Shown: positions 48,591 to 59,469 of the stretch, in pieces
How the letters are laid out: each line of letters begins with the position of its first letter
How positions within the stretch are numbered: the stretch's first letter is position 1
Assembly: GCF_000340215.1 (NCBI RefSeq)
Contig: NW_006921542.1
Coordinates: 1,640,267 to 1,704,266 of the forward strand
Origin: Pseudocercospora fijiensis CIRAD86
Taxonomy: Eukaryota; Ascomycota; Dothideomycetes; Mycosphaerellales; Mycosphaerellaceae
Length of the DNA stretch: 64,000 bases
Direction: 5' to 3'
Position numbers and translations under genes: made by a program
The notes under the pieces: generated by a model
The model's input: only the letters and a program-made list of their open reading frames with translations
Database searches by the model: none
What the model was told of the DNA's origin: nothing

Positions 48591-48681
48591 GTAAGTCCTA
48601 TTTATAGCCGGCAGCGTGGCCGGTAGCGTAGCCGGCAGCGTAGCCGGCATTCTTACTATCTTTTTACTAATCCTTCTTTAG
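48591..48681 (+). repeat. H3-like gene 2 intron 1 with GCCGGC repeats
   Basis: Donor GTAAGT, branch TTACTAAT, acceptor TTTAG, phase 1. Contains four units of GTAGCCGGCA type (48,606-48,650; one GGCCGGTA variant). Confidence 0.88.
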
Positions 48682-48864
48682 CCGTAGCCCTCCGTAAGAT
48701 TCGGCAGTATTAGAAGAGTTCTAAGCTCCTAATCCGCAAAACTCCTTTCTAACGACTTGTTCGCGAAATTGCCTAGGATTACAGAATAGACCTTCGCTTC
48801 TAAGCCTCCGCGATAGGCGCCCTTTAAGAGGCTATAGAAGCCTACCTAGTTCGTATCTTCGAAT

Positions 48865-48912
48865 GTATGTTTCTCTTCTACCTCTTTTCGGACTATACTA
48901 ATACTATTTTAG
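48865..48912 (+). other. H3-like gene 2 intron 2 (48 bp)
   Basis: Donor GTATGT, branch TACTAAT, acceptor TTTTAG, phase 1. It splits the alpha 2/loop 2 junction (FE|S VNLIAIYAKR). No GCCGGC repeat. Confidence 0.88.
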
Positions 48913-49139
48913 CGGTCAACCTTATAGCTATCTACGCGAAGCGTATAACGATTATAGACAAGGATTTCAAAGCACTCGATCAGATCCTAAAAGGCTAGAA
49001 TGTCTACATTCGAGATAGTAGTAGATAGGATAGATGTACTAGTAGGAAGGATGTTCGTAGTGTCGTCTATAAGCTTTTCTATATGCGAAATGAGCCGCTA
49101 TTATACGGCGCTATATACCGCGCTCTAAATACTCTCTAA

Positions 49140-49322
49140 GTATATATATATAGTATAGTATGCTTTATTGGCCGTACGGAATGGAAGTCTCCTAAAATCC
49201 CGTTAGTACTAAGGAGTAAAAAGGCCGGCTACGCTGCCGGCTACGCTGCCGGCTACGCTGCTAGCTACGCTACTAGGTTTTTCAAAGAACTAAAAGAAGA
49301 TAGACATTCCGGTTGATTTGTA
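49140..49322. other. Intergenic region between convergent genes, with GCCGGC repeats
   Basis: Three GCCGGCTACGCT units at about 49,223-49,255, followed by two decayed units (GCTAGCTACGCT). This is the shared 3' side of H3-like gene 2 and the minus-strand accessory gene. No terminator-like hairpin beyond the palindromes themselves. Confidence 0.7.
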
Positions 49323-49862
49323 TTAGTTTAGATTTTTATAAAAAGAAAACAGGGAAAAATAAGGAAGGTTAAAGAGCCTAATAGTTATAGTTATAGGCAC
49401 TATCCCTGTTTTCTAGAGCATATTATACACCTGCCTTCGCAACTCTACCTAATACTCCCTCTAAATATCCTTATACTCTACCTACTAGAAATTCAACTAG
49501 GTACCTAGACCTGTAGCTGCCTCTATATCTTTTACTATCTTCTACAGGTTGAAGGCCTCTTCTATAGCAGCCTCTACCTCCTTATACAACACGAAGTTAC
49601 TACCTGCCCTACCCTTTATATCTCCTAAATAACTAAGAGTTCTAAGGAACGAACTAGCATTCGGCCTTAGTATAGCGAGTGACTAGTAGAACGTTCTGTA
49701 GAGCTGCCTTATAGCTCTTTTATATACTGTGCCGATACCGAGGGAGGAGCCATCCTAGTACTTAATGTTGTCGAATAGTTCGGTAGGAAAGTGTATAAAC
49801 TTCTTAAGGAGGAGGACTTCTAGGGAAATCGATAAGTTCTACCTAGATCTAGATGAAGACAT
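49323..49862 (-). pseudogene. Accessory gene of the hAT element, unknown function (179 codons)
   Basis: A minus-strand frame from ATG (49,862) to TAA (49,323-49,325) is exactly 180 codons, interrupted only by TAG codons at plausible Gln/Trp sites. It begins MSSSRSR and continues with NLSISLEVLLLKKFIHFPTE, then 'LGIGTVYKRAIRQLYRTFY' and a Glu/Lys-rich helical C-terminal half ('VEAAIEEAFNL.KIVKDIEA') that may form a coiled coil. It converges on H3-like gene 2. A RIP-mutated homologue occurs at 6,919-7,235 next to a transposon terminus, so it is a family component rather than a chance frame. No domain recognised. Confidence 0.7.
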
Positions 49863-50079
49863 TCTGCTAAGCAGTTAGGGAATTGAACCGTAAACGAAAG
49901 GATGAAATTTATACCTAAGGAGTGCAGTTTCCGAACTGAACTATAATGCCTTATATATGTGTGTGTGCTTTTGATTAGTTAGTGCCCTTAGCTAATTGTC
50001 TATAGATTTGAGGTTATATAAGTACCTTTATACAACTACGTAGCCTAAGTAGGATTCGAAAATTCTATAAGTACTAAGG

Positions 50080-50292
50080 ACTAAAAATGCCGGCCACGCT
50101 GCCGGCCACACTGCTAAGTCTTACAAAGGGCTTGCTTGAAGCTACGTATACATTCGTACACTTCTTAAAAACCGATAAATTATATGGTTCGAACTAGCTA
50201 CTTATATAGTTGCTTAGCAAACCAACCTAAACTAAACCAGAGTTTCGGCTTAGCAAACCAAACCAAACCAACCCGAACCACTGCGGGGTCTA
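50080..50292. repeat. Right end of the hAT element
   Basis: Two GCCGGCCAC units (50,088-50,108), then AACCAAACC-type short repeats (50,218-50,272) and the terminal GAACCACTGCGGGGTCTA. The reverse complement matches the fragment end at 6,537. Confidence 0.9.
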
Positions 50293-50300
50293 TTTCTAAC
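50293..50300 (+). repeat. Right 8-bp target-site duplication TTTCTAAC
   Basis: Perfect match to 40,395-40,402, directly after the terminal TCTA. Confidence 0.92.
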
Positions 50301-50419
50301 TAGTTTATATCTACGCTATACTAAGTTATATTCTACGCGACCTTCGCCTTATTATCTTCCTATATACTATTTATAGTAGATACGGCCTCTATAGAGATAC
50401 TATTAAGGTTTAGGTTAGA

Positions 50420-53400
50420 TAATCCGCGCCTTAACTACTTTAGTCTATTAAGGAGGCGATAGATATACGTCCGTTAATGCGCTCTTACGATTAATATATT
50501 ATTACGATCGAGATTATTAGGGTTATAAGAACTACTCCTAATACCTAGGGACCTATATACCGGAAAGATACCGTTTCGAGGATTACTTCTATTATCTTCC
50601 TTAATATCGTATTATTAAGTACGTAACTTGCCGATACGCCGTATCCTCTCGCTATTTTTATACTTACCTTAGCCGCTAATACCGATATACTATTCCTAAG
50701 GCTATCCGTCGCCTTCTTATCGAAGAATTCGAGTCGCTCCCCGATATTACTATAATACCCGACTAGGTAATTTAGCCCTAGCTAACCGACGATTAAGCCT
50801 CGGAGTTCCCGCTCTACTTCGATTATTTCCGATATACTACTATCGACGAATAGGGCGAATAATATATAGCTATCTTTTATAAGCGTACCTCGATATAAGA
50901 GTATTATAAAACGCGATATAAGTAGACTAATACCTAGACTCGGGGCGGTAGTAGAAAAGCCCGCCTATAAGAGATACCTAATCGCCTATAGGAGAGTAAT
51001 ATCTACGTATAGCAATTCTTCTACTCTAAAGCTAGATACGAACCTAGATAGAATCGCGTATTCTAGGTCTATTATCGCGCTCGTATAGTACCTATTCCCT
51101 CCTTATCGTATAACGACTAATTTACGTCTACTCTAATTAAAGCCTAGGCCGATATCCGGGAGAAACTAAACGAGGATCGAAATGTCGTTTACGATAGCTT
51201 AGCCTACGTATCTACCCTCCCTCCCTAGATTTAGTAACTCTTTATCGACCTTTACGTCGTCTTACTCTATAAAGACGAAATATAGGCCGCTATTTACCTC
51301 TCTAAAGAAGATAATAAGCCCTATACCGTAGAAGTTATCGCTATCGCTCGCTAAGCGTTCTCTTATATAATAAAGCATTATAGCGAAAGTAGCCTCTATT
51401 TTAACCTTACTAATTCCCGTAAGTAAGCCCTCGCTAACTTTTATAATATAATATAGAAGTCCGACTATTATAAATATTTTCGCTTTCGGCGCTATAAAAT
51501 CCGCTCGAGCGAACTTAAATATACCGACGCTATACTATATACGCTAGTATATTTTATTCGTTATATCTCCCCTAAAGTTCTATTTTTCCCTTCTATAATA
51601 TCGCCTACTAATAAAATTAACGACGACGTCGATAGCGAAGTCGCTAGTTAAGTAAGCGATAAAGTCGACGAAAAAGTCGACTATAGCCTTATTTAAGTAA
51701 CGCCGACCGACGAATAGCGCGAACTCTAGAATAAACTTAGCGACTACGTCCGAAGTAGTATTACTAAGATAGAAGAACTAGAATTATATCCTCTTATTTC
51801 CTAGTTATTACTCTCCCTATTCTAGTATCTAATTAGTAGTTATTAGTTCTACTTTCCGCTCCTTAGCTACCTCGCTCTTTATATAGTATAACTATATTTA
51901 GGCGTATAGCGGGAGCCGAACGACTTTAATTACTATCTCTCCGCTATTATTTAGATAGGGCAACTCCTTATATTTAACTACTCCTAGCGTTATAACTAGG
52001 GCTTCGACCGCGACGACGAAGTTTTAGAGACTATTTAGTACGAGATAGAGTTACTCTTTACGCGAGAGACCGCTATCCGAGAAATTGTCCGCTAGCGTAG
52101 TACTCTCTTCGCCTTTACTAGTAACTATATATCGACTAATTAGGCTATCTAGGCCGCCGATAGTAAATCCGTTTAATTTAGGGATATTATACTACGAGTT
52201 ATAGACCTAACTACCCTACTCGAGTATTACTATCGATAGGCGTATAAGATTCTACGGCGCGACCTCCTTTTCGGACTCTCGTATAACTCTATCCCCCTTA
52301 CCGACTTTTATAACTGCCTCGAAGAAACTACTATCTACTTTAGCTTTCTCTAGGATAAGCGTAATGCTACTATCGTTAACCTAGCTCGGACGTTCGTTAT
52401 TAACGCTATCGCTAGTAATCCGGCTCTATTATATTTATACTTAGAGGCTAGTTTATATATACTCCGCCTTAGCTCGGTAGTCGGCGTATATAAGTATTGC
52501 GTCTAAGAGTTCCTTTAGCTACTTAGCGTCCTTATATTTATTAGTAGTAGTTAGCCTATCCGCGAACCCGAATTCTTCTTAGCGATATAGCGTAATACTT
52601 AGTCGGTCCGCTCTATTACTATCCGAGATAGGTACATTATAATTTACCTAACCTATACTAAGCTCCGCTAGAAGCTAAATAATAAATAAAACGTCCGCTT
52701 CCTATTTAAGCTCGGCTACCTACTTATCGATTACCTTATATATATTTAACTATTTCGCGAGCTCTACTAGTATTAATCTAACCCCGAGTAGGTACTTAGT
52801 CCTTTCCTCTAGTCTAAGGACAACCTTATTTAGTCGGATAATACTATAATCCGATACCTTCGTTAATAGACCGTAGCCGCTAGCCTACCTACCTTCGGTA
52901 TTAGCGAGTAGCGTTACTTCTCCGTCGCTATTATTAAGAAATTCTTTAGTAAGTTCGTAGGCTTCGATTAATTAGATATAGACGACGAAGACGACGAGGT
53001 CGACGATATAGAGATAGCTATAGCTAGGTAGCGTAACTATAGTCTCTATACTACTAATATTTTATATACTAACGCTAATCTATTCGCCGCGTTATCTAAC
53101 TTATAGGATAGCTTAATTTAAGGCGGGTACCGCGCGTCTTATATCTAGTCGAACTTCCTCTAGCTTCCTACCGCTATTACTCGCTACTAGAGGACCTAGC
53201 CGTCGCTAGGTAGCTCTATTAGCAACCTCTTAGCACTCGAGAATAGTAGTCTCGCCCCTGTCTTTACCCTCGATAAAGCCCTATAGTACGTATACGAAAT
53301 TATATAGGACTTGTAGCTATAGTAGAAGAGCGAGGGTTAAGCGACCGCTATACGATAGATCCTCTTCCTTAAGGCCCGACTACTCGTCGTCCTCGGTACT

Positions 53401-55120
53401 AGCGCCGGTAAGAGTCTCCTCTTTATAGTTCCTTACTATATAAAAGGTATACGGACTACTATACTTATCCTTCCTCTAGTTACTTTACGAGTTAATATAC
53501 TCGCCCGACTTAAAGCCGCTAAAGTGTCTTACGTAGTATAGTAACTAGGAATAGAGCGCCCCGCTTCTCTTATCCTAGTTAGCGCTAAGGCTACCTACTC
53601 TACCTAATTTATTATATATATATAGCGTCTCGGCGTCTAGAACTAGCTCGATCGTATCTTTATCGACGAGTACTATTTAACTATAACCGCGTTACCGTAC
53701 CGCTCTATCTTTTGCTAATTTAGCTATCTTAGGTCGATTAGTACCTAGGTCGTCTACCTAACTACTACTCTACTACTATCGATAGAACCTAAATTCCTAT
53801 AGCGTAACGTTATCGCCTAGCCTATAATAGTATAGCGGAGTACTAATCGCGCTAATATTATATATTATATTTCCTTATACTAGTAGGTATAGTTACTCTT
53901 TATAGCTATATAACTTATTAAGAAGTAACCTAGGGCGAGTATATTTGTATCTAGCGATCGCGTCCTAGTATTCGTATATAGTCTCGACTACGCCGAGTAG
54001 CTAGCGAGGGAAATTAATTGCCCGTACTTTACCGCCGCTAGTAGAACTACTAGCGAGAAAGAATAGCTACTCGACGCCTAGCTTAATAGTACTAATAATC
54101 TATTTCTTATCGCTACTTCTACGCTCGGCGAAGAATTCGACGTACTACGTATTCGGGTTATTATCTACGTCGGCCTCCTACCCTTACTAATATTATTCGT
54201 ATAATAGTCTAGTCGCGCTAGGCAAGACAGAAAGCTAGTACTATCTTACCTCCTACTACTAACCGAACTAACTATACTAGTAATAGTCGACTAGAGTAAG
54301 CTTAGCTTCGATTAATACTCTTACGTAGATAACGTTAGTTATATATAGTAGCGCGAGAGGCAAGTTATATAGCAATATACTCGCGTAGGTAAATGTTTAC
54401 GTCTAATTGTGTCTAATTACCTCGATAGTCCCTAATTCCGCCTAACGTATATATCTAACCTAGACGATAGTAACGAGCTTTACTAACGATATATATACCG
54501 ACTAGTACTGCCTCTAACCTAGCCCGAAACGCCGTAGGCTTAGGCGATCCGTTAGTAGACCGCCTATTTCTAGCGTATCTAGTAAAATAAAGCTAGTAGT
54601 ATAATATAGTTCGACCGTAACCTCGCTATTATCTAATAACTATATACTATCTGCCGCTTCGTTAATCCCTACCTCCCTATATACTAATTCTCTTAATGCC
54701 TACGCGCTAACTTTATAGTTACGAAGAAGAGGCAAGCGCTCTAGGCTAGGCCGATCGAGAGGTACTATACCTACTTCTGCTACTATTTCCCTTTTACTAT
54801 ATACTAGGAATATAGCAAGCAAATACGGAGTTATTAATAGCTAGACGTTGTGTAGCTAGTCGCTATCGGCGTGTTCTAGTCGCTATAGATAGGTCCTACT
54901 TAGATCTAGGATAAATTCTAGTACTAATTTAAAACGCTAGAGAAATACCTTAGGTAGATAACTTAGAGTACTATATAGGATAGAGAAAAGGATATCTAAG
55001 GTGTTCGTCTCTATACTATCGCTATCGAGCACGTTCTAGCTAGGAACGTTAAACTAGATCCGGTACCCGCTAATAACTATATAGAGTAGGAATTCTAGAC
55101 GCTAACTATTTCGCTAGCCG
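50420..55120 (+). pseudogene. RecQ-type helicase resembling telomere-linked helicases (TLH)
   Basis: One forward coding direction spans about 4.7 kb. The N-terminal and middle parts are long and unassigned (an acidic 'DIDDEDDEVDDIEIAIA' near 52,980). The helicase core shows LLVVLGTSAGKSLLFIVPYY (Walker A, about 53,382-53,441), RIFIDEYYLTIT (DExH box with Cys and His now Tyr, about 53,655), STLGEEFDV-like sequence, and SSRAR.D (motif VI of RecQ enzymes, about 54,213-54,227). These helicases unwind DNA; long relatives with this GxxAGKS form are frequent near fungal chromosome ends. Stops are RIP-type throughout. The hAT element inserted about 120 bp upstream of the first recognisable coding. 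Confidence 0.8.
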
Positions 55121-58050
55121 GAAAAAAAAATAATAATATACCGGTCGTACTATTTACTTTTCTATCTAGTAAAATAGTCGGTACGTAGCTATATTATCGC
55201 TATATTAACTTAGTAGTTAGGTAGGAGTAATAGTCTCTAATCTACTAACGACATTATTATACTAGTATCCTTATTAAATTAATAACGCTATAGCGTCGCT
55301 ATACTTATACGCTATAGTATAAGATATCTACCGACGTTAGAAGTAGAGTATAATAGTTATAGCTAGTATTTACCTATATCGGTAGACCGTTTAAGTTAAA
55401 TACGGATAGAGCGTAGTTAGTCGAGATCTAAAATATAAACTATCTATATACCGAACTACTATTACTCGATATATTCTACTCTCTCTATCCTTACCCTAAC
55501 CGCCTCCTCGTCGCCTTTTGTCTACGTTATATATTAACCTACCGACGATAAGGTACTAATAGTATCGTCGCCCTTCGTCGGAGTATTTCCGCCTATAGAC
55601 TTATTATCTCTACTACTATCTCTACGATCTATTCCTCTAGTACCTCTATACTTAGCTACTCCTTATTTACTATTTGCCCTTATACTATCTAGCTAGCTAA
55701 TAAATCTTCCTCTACGCTCCTCCTTTCGCTTACCCTCTATTTATCGTAGCCTTCGCCTAGTCTACCTATTCCTCCCTTATTAACCTCTATTATGCCTTTA
55801 CTTAATCTACCTATTACTCTCTCGTTAACTTCTATTATGCCTTTACCTACTATTATATTACTACCTACCGGTATACTATCTACCTAATCGCTAGGCCTAT
55901 TAACCCGCGCCTACGTCGCTAACTTATCTAGTCGCTATTCCCCTATTTCTATCCTATAATAGTATATTTCCTATATAAATAAAAACGCTATATATTCTAC
56001 GTAATATAACTGTTTCTCCTCCGCCGAGAAGCTCGCCTAGTTATACTATAGAAGTAGTAGCGGTCGCTCGTATAACTATCGTTATATTAATATTCTATCG
56101 CAATACTCGGCTATATTACTAGTCGCTAGCGCTAGCTCGGTATAACTCGCTAATATTTAGTAGTCGGCTATCTCTATAGTCTTACTCGTATTTACGCGAC
56201 GGCTAGCCGTAGAGAGAAGTTTCGGAATAGCGACGTGCTCGAGTAGTTTAGTAGGCGAAATCGGATAAATATAGGATACGGACAACCTCTAGAACCGACG
56301 TTCTCTTATATCTTTCCTCGCTATATATATTAGACTACCTACCGTATCGCTACTTTGTCTATTACTATAGCCGATCCTACCTTACGTCCTCCTAGAACTA
56401 TATGTAAACTCGATTAAATTTTACTATATAGCTCGTACCTACGCGTCTGCCTCTACTTATTATATACTATTTCTTTTACTATATACTACTCGCCTACGTA
56501 CTCTCTCTAGTATACTCGAATAGCGCGGTTATACTATACCGCATTTCGATCTAGGCGTCGTATTTAAAATCCGCGTATATAAGTTAGGTTTAATATAATC
56601 TCTCCTCGTACGTCGTCGTATATTATCTATCGTAATCTCTTATATTCCCTCTAGCCTCTACTATTACTTAGGGGTCGAGCGCTAATACTATAGCTCTCTC
56701 GCCTCGTATTTATATATACTATCGACGGCGGCTAATAAAGTACTACTTACCCGGGTTATTTCTCACTACCGGTATCTACTTTATACCTATTATCCTAGCG
56801 AGTACGCTAATACCCCGACCGATCGACGTACTAGCTTAGTTTCTACACTATCGTGCCAACTACAGGCCTCCTCTAGTAGTTAGGTCAGATCTCGCTAGTA
56901 GAGGATATACTCGGTTAAGTCGGATTATATCCTATATAACTTAAAGTAGATATACTTACTAGATAATCTACCGGTTTTTCCCTATTTCGCGATACCTATA
57001 TTAAAATACTAGAACCTATTAGTAAAAGAGTCGGCTAGATCGAGTATTATTAGATATAAGCTATTTATAGAGATCTTATACATTAACCTACTTATATATA
57101 TAGTATAGTTAATACTACGCCGTAGTGCCGCTAAACATCGCTAGCTACGCATAGGAGGTAATACCGGAATATCTATATCTAGCACTTCTATTATACGAGA
57201 CTCTAGCGTTATATAACCTAGGGCTAATCTACTAAACGACGATTAGATACTAACCGGTTTGCTAGGCGGTAAACTATATTGTCTATATTACTTTTACTAG
57301 CTAGCAAAATAGTTAGTACTCTCGTATTATAATTACGGTTATAGTAGATACGTCTACTAGCTATAGGTCGTAGTATAGTAACGCTACTAAGGCTCGAACC
57401 CTAATTACGCTATCTATCCCTAGATATAGCTCGACTATTATATCTCGCTAACTAGATTTTATCGTATATCGTCTATTAGGACGTCCGGTATACTATCTAT
57501 ACCGTTATCGTAGCCTTAGCTATCTTAGTCTAGTATATTCTTACTTACCTAGTAGTCTACTATTATCTAATCCGGCTATTATCGAGGCAATCCGATATAT
57601 CCTTACGTTATAATACTAACTAACTCGTATACGGACTTATTAGGCTATATACTAGTTTATATATAGTTATTATATATATAATAAAATACTACGATTAACT
57701 CGGTTAGTATTCGGTTCTTAAAACTATTAACTCGTAATATCGTAGAATAGATAGCAGTTAGTTCGTCTACCCGGGATATACGTTCGAAATTATAGTATAT
57801 TTTCGAACGACTCTAATTCTCGAAAACTAATTTCTCCTCCGATCGATTAGATAATAACGCCCTAATCTAACTATATCTTTTATTATTTATCTACCCGAAT
57901 ATAAACCTACTATAACCGAGATAGTCCGAGCAAATTAGTAACCTTACTACCGCTAAGATTTACCCTAATCGTTACTAACCCTCGGGTCTAGCTTACTTAC
58001 GTATTACGCTCTATATACTAACGGCGTTTTCTATAAGAAGGGTTATATTA
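55120..58050. other. RIP-decayed coding-like sequence, unassigned
   Basis: Probably continues the helicase repeat unit or a neighbour. It includes an imperfect tandem repeat of TCTATTATGCCTTTAC (about 55,785-55,860). A RIP-poor word CTACACTATCGTGCCAACTAC occurs near 56,840-56,860. No domain recognised in either direction. Confidence 0.35.
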
Positions 58051-58690
58051 GTAGGTAGATAGGGTAGTAGTGAATTAGTATAGTATTCGATAGAGATCTA
58101 AAAGGAGAGGGAGGAAGGTAGGCTAGTTAGCCTAACGCTAAGCGCTAAGCCCTGCCTAAGGCATTAAGACCCTAGCTTTACTCGAGCCTAGTTATATACT
58201 AATTACGTGTAACCTCTTTAGTCCTAACACACGCTTCCCTTCTAAAGGCCGCGCCCCCGTAGCCGGTCTATATCCTATTCTTAACCTCTGTCGCTACTAA
58301 CTTAGCAGGTCTAGTAAGCTTCTTAGTCCGCGCTAAATTGAACACGCAATTACCGATTATGTAACTATGTCAAACCTTACCTCTAATATAATATAATGTC
58401 TAACTCTAACTGCGCTATCCCTATATATAATAAAGTAATATATAACTATAAGAATTAAGGACTATCGACTAATTATAATACGAGCGCGTCTTCCCTACTA
58501 TAATAGGTAGACGTACGAGGTATTGTAGCACTGCCTCTGTTCTAAGTAATGTCGTATCGAGTTCTTTACGTCTACTCTTAAAAGACCTAGCAATGTCCGC
58601 TTCCGAGGGTTTGTCCGTTCCGAGGGTTATTATTCTTATTGTTCGTAGTTTCGCTAGCCCTAATTAGCTAGGTTTAGTAGCCTTTAAGTG
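58050..58690. other. Non-coding stretch with lower RIP signal
   Basis: Contains more CA/TG and GC-rich words (CTAAGCCCTGCCTAAGGC, GGCCGCGCCCCCGTAGCCGG). Two TCCGAGGGTT words occur about 20 bp apart near 58,600-58,630. No gene seen. Confidence 0.4.
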
Positions 58691-59407
58691 TTAACTAATT
58701 ATATCTTTTTAAAAAACTCAGTTCTTCTAGTTTCTATAGGTAAAGGCTATTATAAGTATAGTAGTAGAGGTTCGCCTCGCTTAAAGGGTTAGATAGATCG
58801 AGGAGTAACCTATTATCCGCAAGATCGACCCTAGCTAGCTTAGCTCTATAGTTTTGCCCTTAGTTAGTTAGTCTATTAGTCTACTTAATCTTTTAAGCGG
58901 CTTAAAGTTTTGACTTAGCCTTAAAGTTTAATTAAAGTTTTGATTAAAGGTGCCTTAGAGTTTTAGTATAGGTAAGGTCGATAATAGTAAGTAATATTAA
59001 CAATAGCGACGCTAGTCGTCTTAGCGCTAACTTTACCTTCTTCTAATTTCCTTCTTTAACTAATAACAACTCGGTAAGACCGTTACTAATATAGCGGTGT
59101 CCTTCCTTTCCTAAACATTAATACACTCCGTAACACTGTTACTAATATAGCCGCGCCGGCCGCGCCGTCCTTGCCGATTGCCTAGGCCTCGAGGCCTCGA
59201 TAGAATAAAGGAATAAAAGGGGGACCTAAGTGCTAGGAGAAGGCCTTATAGGGCGCATTAGTAAAGAGGTAGAGCCCTTAAAAGAGCGTACGATTAGTTA
59301 ACGCGTCGTAGCGCGCTTGTTAACACTCGGTGCGCGTTTACTATAGTAGTGTAGTCTTATTGTCTCTTATTGCTAACAATTGCTTGCAGCTAATTAGTTA
59401 GCTAACA
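58689..59407 (-). repeat. Probable 3' LTR of the minus-strand Gypsy element
   Basis: On the minus strand the chromodomain is followed by a stop, the purine/GC segment CTACCCCGGGGTGC and then TGTTAGCTAACTAATTAG (from 59,407 downward), a good LTR start. The outer end is uncertain: 58,689 (TGTTAACTAA on the plus strand) is a candidate, but TGTTAACACTCGG near 59,319 would give a much shorter LTR. The 5' LTR lies outside the window. Confidence 0.45.
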
Positions 59408-59469
59408 GCACCCCGGGGTAGCATTAATCCTAGGCCTTAATAGTAACATTATAAGCTTTTAGTCTTCTT

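Larger units (their letters stand above)
48326..48998 (+). pseudogene. Histone H3-like gene 2, three exons, full H3 fold
   Basis: Exons 48,326-48,590, 48,682-48,864 and 48,913-48,998; the start is ATA (probable mutated ATG). Exon 1 encodes an 88-residue basic tail with 'SKAPRKTTAGKALRKTT', resembling the K9-K27 part of the H3 tail but lacking the ARTKQT start. Across intron 1 the codon ACC is rebuilt, giving LG|TVALRKIR.Y (alpha N). Then LLIRKTPF.RLVREIA.DY (alpha 1), SAIGAL.EAIEAYLVRIFE (alpha 2), and after intron 2 VNLIAIYAKRITIIDKDFKA (alpha 3 entry). Dots are TAG codons where H3 has Gln. A TAG at 48,996 after ILKG may be the true stop (177 codons); otherwise the frame runs to TAA 49,137-49,139. 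Clear histone H3 homology; function inferred only. Confidence 0.92.
40403..50292 (+). mobile_element. Large hAT transposon with histone H3-like cargo genes (9,890 bp)
   Basis: The termini are TAGACCCCGCAGTAGTTCGG at the left and the reverse complement of TAGACCCCGCAGTGGTTCGG at the right, a 20-bp inverted repeat with one RIP-type mismatch. Both sides carry TTTCTAAC. Inside, in order: subterminal repeats; a long intron-containing hAT transposase; an H3-like gene with an extended C-terminus; a 361-bp tandem duplication; a second H3-like gene; and an opposite-strand gene of unknown function. Typical hAT elements are 2.5-5 kb, so this one is unusually large. CA/TG dinucleotides are more frequent than outside, but Gln/Trp-to-stop changes show RIP has also acted. 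Inserted just upstream of the RecQ helicase pseudogene. Confidence 0.93.

Noticed and set aside
40403..50292. Starship-type giant element instead of hAT
   Set aside because: No DUF3435 tyrosine recombinase found; inverted termini, the 8-bp duplication and the hAT catalytic motifs fit hAT.
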